In this document: piece by piece, positions 7,143-10,481 of the stretch | Layout of the letters: each line of letters begins with the position of its first letter | Numbering within the stretch: the stretch's first letter is position 1 | Origin: Clostridia bacterium | GTDB lineage: Bacteria > Bacillota > Clostridia > Oscillospirales > CAG-272 | Assembly: GCA_017958705.1 (NCBI GenBank) | Contig: JAGDCE010000253.1 | Span: 1 to 10,481, forward strand | DNA: 10,481 nt | Direction: 5' to 3' | Made by a program: the position numbers and the translations under genes | The notes under the pieces: model-generated | Told to the model about the DNA's origin: nothing | Databases searched by the model: none | Seen by the model: the letters and a program-made list of their open reading frames with translations, nothing else

Positions 7143-7150
7143 ATATTGAA

Positions 7151-9103
7151 ATGAGATCAAGGTTTATAAGAATTTGCAGTCTTTTGCTCGTGCTCGCGAC
7201 GGTTCTCACCGTAGTCGGCTGCGCCGGCGGTAATGAAGATACCACCGCCGACGGCACGCAGGAAGTCACCGTCACGGATACCGAGCCCGTAACGGAGGCT
7301 CTGACCGACGACGATACCTCCGTGACCGCTGCGCCCGACACTTCGGCGGAGCCGGATACCGAACCGGATACCGATCCCGACACCGTTACGGACGCGGCGC
7401 CGATCGACGATACGACGGACGCCGATACCGTGACCGAAGAGGAGACGACCGTGACCGAAGAGGAGACGACCGCGCCGGAAACGACGACGGTCCCCGAGAC
7501 CACGACCGTACCCGAGACGACGACGGTACCCGAGACCACGGCTCCGGTGACGACGGCGCACGTCCATTCGTTCAGCGCCTGGAAGGTCACGAAACCGGCG
7601 ACCTGCACCGAAAAGGGATCAGAGGAGCGCAGATGCGGCGGCTGCAACGAGATCGAGATAAGAACGATCAACGCGACGGGACACAAGTCCGTCACCGACG
7701 CGGCTGTCGAAGCGACCTGCACGAAGGACGGAAAGACGGCGGGAAGCCACTGCAGCGTCTGCGGCACGGTCTTAACGGCTCAAAAGACCGTCAAGGCAAA
7801 AGGCCACTGCTATAACGGCAGCTGGATCGTGACGAAGGCCGCGAGCGTATCTGAGAACGGAGAAGAGGCGAGGGCCTGCTCCGTATGCGGCGAAAAAGTC
7901 ACGAGAACGCTGACGTACAGCGGCGAAAAGACCGCGACTCCCCTCGTGCTGGGTTCCTCTGCGCTCGGCGGCGGCAGAGTCGTGATATACGGCTCGACCG
8001 AGCCGAACTCCTCGATACGCACGGTCGTCGGAGACAGCGTTTCGATAAACAGAAGCAAGGATAAGTACTTCTACATAGAAATAGGCGCGGGCGACAGCAC
8101 GCCCGTACAGCTCTTTGCAACGGCTCCGGGCAAAGCGGAAAGCGACGCGGCCGAGGTGACCGTCTCTTCGGCGGGCGGCCAGGGCTCCGTATGGGGCGGC
8201 AGAGATTCAAGGCTGTTCTATATGCCGACGCTCAACTTCCTCACGGGCGAAAGAGCCGATTCGAATATCAGATCAAACATAAATCAGCTGGTGAGCTACA
8301 TCACGAACAAGACGATCAATGATATCCAGAAAGTCACCGGCAAAAACACCAAGCTCTTATACGTCATCATCCCCGACCCGGCGACGGGTTATTATCAGGA
8401 ACATTTCCCGTACGTGCAGGATTACGTACAGGATCCGTCGACCTCGCTTATGGAAGCGTTTATGTCGGCGATCAACGGAAAGCACAAGGATGTTTACGGC
8501 ATAGACCTGATGCCGACGATGCGCGCTCACAAGGATGAATTCATCTACTTCTCGACGGATACGCATTATACGGAGCTCGGCGCGTATTACGCCTATCTTG
8601 AAATAATGAAGACCGTCAAAAAAGATTATCCGGACGCAAGGGTGCGCACGGTTGAAAACGGCGACTACACGATCGAATATAAAGACGTCCCGGGCGGCGA
8701 CATGTGCGGCATGGCGGGCCTCGGCATGAACGAGATAGTGCCGTTCTTCGTGGCGAATTTCGCGGACACGGGCTCGTATTATGTGTCCAAGCGCAACGAC
8801 GGCATCAAATCCGCGGGCTTCGGCCCCGGCGGCTGGGCGAGAAATTCGTCGATCTCAGGGTCGAATCCGACGGCGTATTTCCTCGGCGACTCCTACGGCT
8901 GCTACATCCTGCCGTTCATAGGAGCCAACTTCTCCAAGGTCTGGACGAACAACGGCGTACTCTGGAACTACAGCCTCGAAAAGAGCATCCTCGCGCAGAA
9001 CAAACCCGATTACGTCATACTGCTCGTATGCCAGAGAAACGTCGGATCGAACTTCATGGGCAACGTCCTGGCAAGCTTTTCGATGAGCGTTTCGGGATTC
9101 TGA
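7151..9103 (+). CDS. Lipoprotein with Thr-rich linker, three Cys/His repeats, Ig-like module and AlgX/DHHW-like SGNH domain
   Basis: This 650-residue surface lipoprotein has a signal peptide with lipobox VVGC (Cys24), so it should be lipid-anchored. Residues 25-136 are an acidic Thr/Pro linker. Three repeats follow (about 137-257). The first two have a conserved Trp or Ala-Val start, Cys then CxxC (Cys152/162/165 and Cys190/201/204) and end in GH. The third keeps only CxxC (243/246). Residues 273-340 look like a bacterial Ig-like beta-sandwich. The C-terminal domain (about 355-650) has TDTHYTELGAYYAY (Asp470, His472) and LGDSYG (Ser581), matching the Asp-x-His then Ser order of the AlgJ/AlgX and DHHW families. 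Relatives take part in O-acetylation of exopolysaccharides, so it may add or remove acyl groups on a surface polymer. This is inference. The neighbouring paralogue is 15 nt downstream. The repeats could bind metal or ligand, but nothing shows which. Confidence 0.85.
   Translation: MRSRFIRICSLLLVLATVLTVVGCAGGNEDTTADGTQEVTVTDTEPVTEALTDDDTSVTAAPDTSAEPDTEPDTDPDTVTDAAPIDDTTDADTVTEEETTVTEEETTAPETTTVPETTTVPETTTVPETTAPVTTAHVHSFSAWKVTKPATCTEKGSEERRCGGCNEIEIRTINATGHKSVTDAAVEATCTKDGKTAGSHCSVCGTVLTAQKTVKAKGHCYNGSWIVTKAASVSENGEEARACSVCGEKVTRTLTYSGEKTATPLVLGSSALGGGRVVIYGSTEPNSSIRTVVGDSVSINRSKDKYFYIEIGAGDSTPVQLFATAPGKAESDAAEVTVSSAGGQGSVWGGRDSRLFYMPTLNFLTGERADSNIRSNINQLVSYITNKTINDIQKVTGKNTKLLYVIIPDPATGYYQEHFPYVQDYVQDPSTSLMEAFMSAINGKHKDVYGIDLMPTMRAHKDEFIYFSTDTHYTELGAYYAYLEIMKTVKKDYPDARVRTVENGDYTIEYKDVPGGDMCGMAGLGMNEIVPFFVANFADTGSYYVSKRNDGIKSAGFGPGGWARNSSISGSNPTAYFLGDSYGCYILPFIGANFSKVWTNNGVLWNYSLEKSILAQNKPDYVILLVCQRNVGSNFMGNVLASFSMSVSGF
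7430..7546 (+). repeat. Tandem repeats encoding the VTEEETT and PETTTV linker
   Basis: Two perfect 21-bp copies (7430-7450 and 7451-7471) encode VTEEETT. After one Ala codon come four 18-bp units (7475-7492, 7493-7510, 7511-7528 and 7529-7546) encoding PETTTV three times and then PETTAP. The 18-bp units differ at third positions and the last is degenerate. Such in-frame arrays can change linker length by slippage without breaking the gene. Confidence 0.9.
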
Positions 9104-9104
9104 T

Positions 9105-9110
9105 AAAAGG
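9105..9110 (+). promoter_or_regulatory. Ribosome binding site of the second lipoprotein
   Basis: AAAAGG lies eight bases before the ATG at 9119 in a 15-nt gap. No terminator or promoter fits in the gap, so the two lipoproteins should share a transcript. Confidence 0.65.
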
Positions 9111-9118
9111 CGAAAAAA

Positions 9119-10481
9119 ATGAAGATCACATACAGGATTGCCGCGGCGATCATCGCCGCAATGATGCTTCTGCCGCTCATATCGTGCGGCGGTAAGCCCG
9201 AAGACACGGCGACTGAGCCGGTGACGACGGCGGAGAACACGACGACGGCGGAGAACACGACGACGGCGCCCGACACGGCGACCGTGACGGAGCCGGAAAC
9301 AGAGCCGGCGCCGCTCGAGCCGACGTCGCCTCCGACGGTGGAGGGCACGGCGGCGGTATCGCCCGAACGTACGATAATATATGGCAGCGCCGAGCCTGAT
9401 TCGGTGATCCGCACCGTAATAAACGGGGAAGAGGAATCGAACCGCTGCAACAGCCGGTACTTCTATATCGAAGTCAACGCATCCGGGCCGTCCGAGGTGT
9501 CGCTGTACGCGACGGCGCCCGGAAAAGCCGAAAGCGAAAAGACGACGGTGCAGATAACGCCGCAGAACGAGGACAAACCCGTATTCGGCGGCAGGAACTC
9601 GAGAATTTTCTACAGTCCCACGCTCGGCTTCATGTGGGGCAACGCGGCGGATCTCTCGTCGCTCGACGCCCTTTCGGCTTATATCTGTAACAAGACCGTG
9701 CCCGAGATCCAGAAGGCGACCGGCAAGGAGACGAAGATAATCTACGCAATCATCCCGGACCCCGCCACGGCGTATAAATCGGAACAGAGACAGTATATAG
9801 CCGACGCGCTCCCCTATAACTTCACGTCCGCGATGGAGAGCTTCGTTTCAAAGATCGACGGCTGTCACAAGGACGTTTACGCGATCGATCTTTTGTCGGT
9901 GATGCGCGCCCATCTTGACGATCGCATCTATTTCAGCACCGATACGCACTATACCGAATTCGGCGCGTATTACGCTTATCTTGAAATAATGAAGGCCGTC
10001 AGAAAGAGCTATCCCGAAGCGAAGGTACGCACCGTTGAGAACGGCGACTACACGGTCGAGTACATCGACGTTGACGGCGGAGATCTCTGCGGAATGGTGG
10101 GGCTCGCGATGCGCGAGGTCGTGCCGTTCTTCATAGCGAACTTCGAGGATACCGGAACATATTACGTGTCGAAGCGCAACGACGGTATAAAATCAGCGGG
10201 CTTCGGTCCGTCGAACTGGGAGAGGAACTCGTCGCTCAGTGATTCGTCCAATCCCACTGCTTACTTCCTGGGCGACTCTTACGGCTGCTACATACTGCCG
10301 TTTATCGGCGCCAACTTCTCGAAGGTCTGGACGAACGAGGGAGTCCTCTGGAGCTACGCTCTCGACAAGAACATACTTGAACAAAACAAACCCGACTTCG
10401 TCATACTGCTCGTATGTCAGAGGAACGTCGGTCCCGATTTCACAAGCAACGTCGTGGCCAACTTCTCTATGAGCGTCGCCG
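9119..10481 (+). CDS. Second lipoprotein with Ig-like module and AlgX/DHHW-like SGNH domain (3' end cut by window edge)
   Basis: Reading from the ATG at 9119 stays open for 454 codons to the window edge. Alignment with the upstream paralogue suggests only a residue or two and the stop are missing. The signal peptide ends with lipobox LISC (Cys23), so it should be a lipid-anchored surface protein. A short Thr/Glu/Pro linker (about 24-80) leads straight into an Ig-like module (about 82-147) and the SGNH-like domain (about 155-454). The Cys/His repeats of the neighbour are absent. Putative catalytic residues are Asp275 and His277 in TDTHYTEFGAYYAY and Ser387 in LGDSYG. Hand alignment of the last 200 residues gives roughly 78% identity to the neighbour, while third codon positions often differ, so the duplication is not recent. 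A role in acyl modification of a surface glycan is inferred from the family. The pair may act on different substrates or as partners. Confidence 0.85.
   Translation, partial: MKITYRIAAAIIAAMMLLPLISCGGKPEDTATEPVTTAENTTTAENTTTAPDTATVTEPETEPAPLEPTSPPTVEGTAAVSPERTIIYGSAEPDSVIRTVINGEEESNRCNSRYFYIEVNASGPSEVSLYATAPGKAESEKTTVQITPQNEDKPVFGGRNSRIFYSPTLGFMWGNAADLSSLDALSAYICNKTVPEIQKATGKETKIIYAIIPDPATAYKSEQRQYIADALPYNFTSAMESFVSKIDGCHKDVYAIDLLSVMRAHLDDRIYFSTDTHYTEFGAYYAYLEIMKAVRKSYPEAKVRTVENGDYTVEYIDVDGGDLCGMVGLAMREVVPFFIANFEDTGTYYVSKRNDGIKSAGFGPSNWERNSSLSDSSNPTAYFLGDSYGCYILPFIGANFSKVWTNEGVLWSYALDKNILEQNKPDFVILLVCQRNVGPDFTSNVVANFSMSVA
9230..9265 (+). repeat. Two 18-bp tandem repeats in the second lipoprotein linker
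   Basis: Two identical 18-bp units (9230-9247 and 9248-9265) each encode AENTTT, followed by a partial third copy. Composition and period match the 18-bp units in the upstream paralogue, but the encoded hexapeptide is different. Confidence 0.85.

Noticed and set aside
7430..7546. The short tandem repeats as a CRISPR-like or regulatory array
   Set aside because: The units are directly adjacent without spacers, in frame, and encode a Thr/Pro/Glu linker.
7151..10481. Recent duplication or assembly artefact of the lipoprotein gene
   Set aside because: The copies differ at many third codon positions, have different signal peptides and linkers, and only one has the Cys/His repeats. This fits an old duplication under purifying selection.

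Overview
The window reads as a chromosomal stretch from a Gram-positive Clostridia-type bacterium (Firmicutes; possibly Oscillospirales, Christensenellales or a relative). This rests on the MurD variant with an SSPTRT motif, long Thr/Pro/Glu linkers of the PETTT type on surface proteins, Cys/His repeats common in clostridial surface proteins, sigma-A-type promoters, and moderately GC-rich genes beside an AT-rich intergenic region. The exact lineage is an inference.

Layout. Bases 1-1385 (minus strand) hold murD, complete at its N-terminus and cut at the window edge a few residues before its end. Bases 1386-1606 are an AT-rich divergent intergenic region with back-to-back promoters, one for murD and one for the plus-strand genes. 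From 1607 a tight plus-strand run begins: a PLP-dependent aminotransferase (1607-2794), trpS (2794-3798), a membrane-anchored phosphodiester-glycosidase (NAGPA-like) protein (3798-4976), a GT2 glycosyltransferase fused to a GtrA-like membrane domain (4988-6064), and a divergent Lgt-like membrane protein (6071-7084). Two junctions overlap by one base and the other gaps are 6-11 nt, so these five genes look like one operon. A 66-nt gap with a candidate promoter follows, then two tandem paralogous lipoproteins (7151-9103, and 9119 to the window edge). Each has a lipobox, a Thr-rich linker, an Ig-like module and an AlgX/DHHW-like SGNH-hydrolase domain. The first also carries three Cys/His repeats.

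How the genes may work together. murD and trpS are housekeeping genes, for peptidoglycan precursor synthesis and tRNA-Trp charging. The other envelope genes suggest a surface-glycan cassette. GT2-GtrA could make or transfer a lipid-linked sugar. The NAGPA-like protein could hydrolyse a phosphodiester-linked sugar outside the membrane. The two lipoproteins could add or remove acyl groups on a surface polymer. The Lgt-like protein sits directly upstream of the lipoproteins and may act on them, or may have lost transferase activity, because it keeps several Lgt catalytic residues but lacks others. This pathway is inferred from domains and gene order only. No tRNA, rRNA, CRISPR array, insertion sequence or phage gene was seen.
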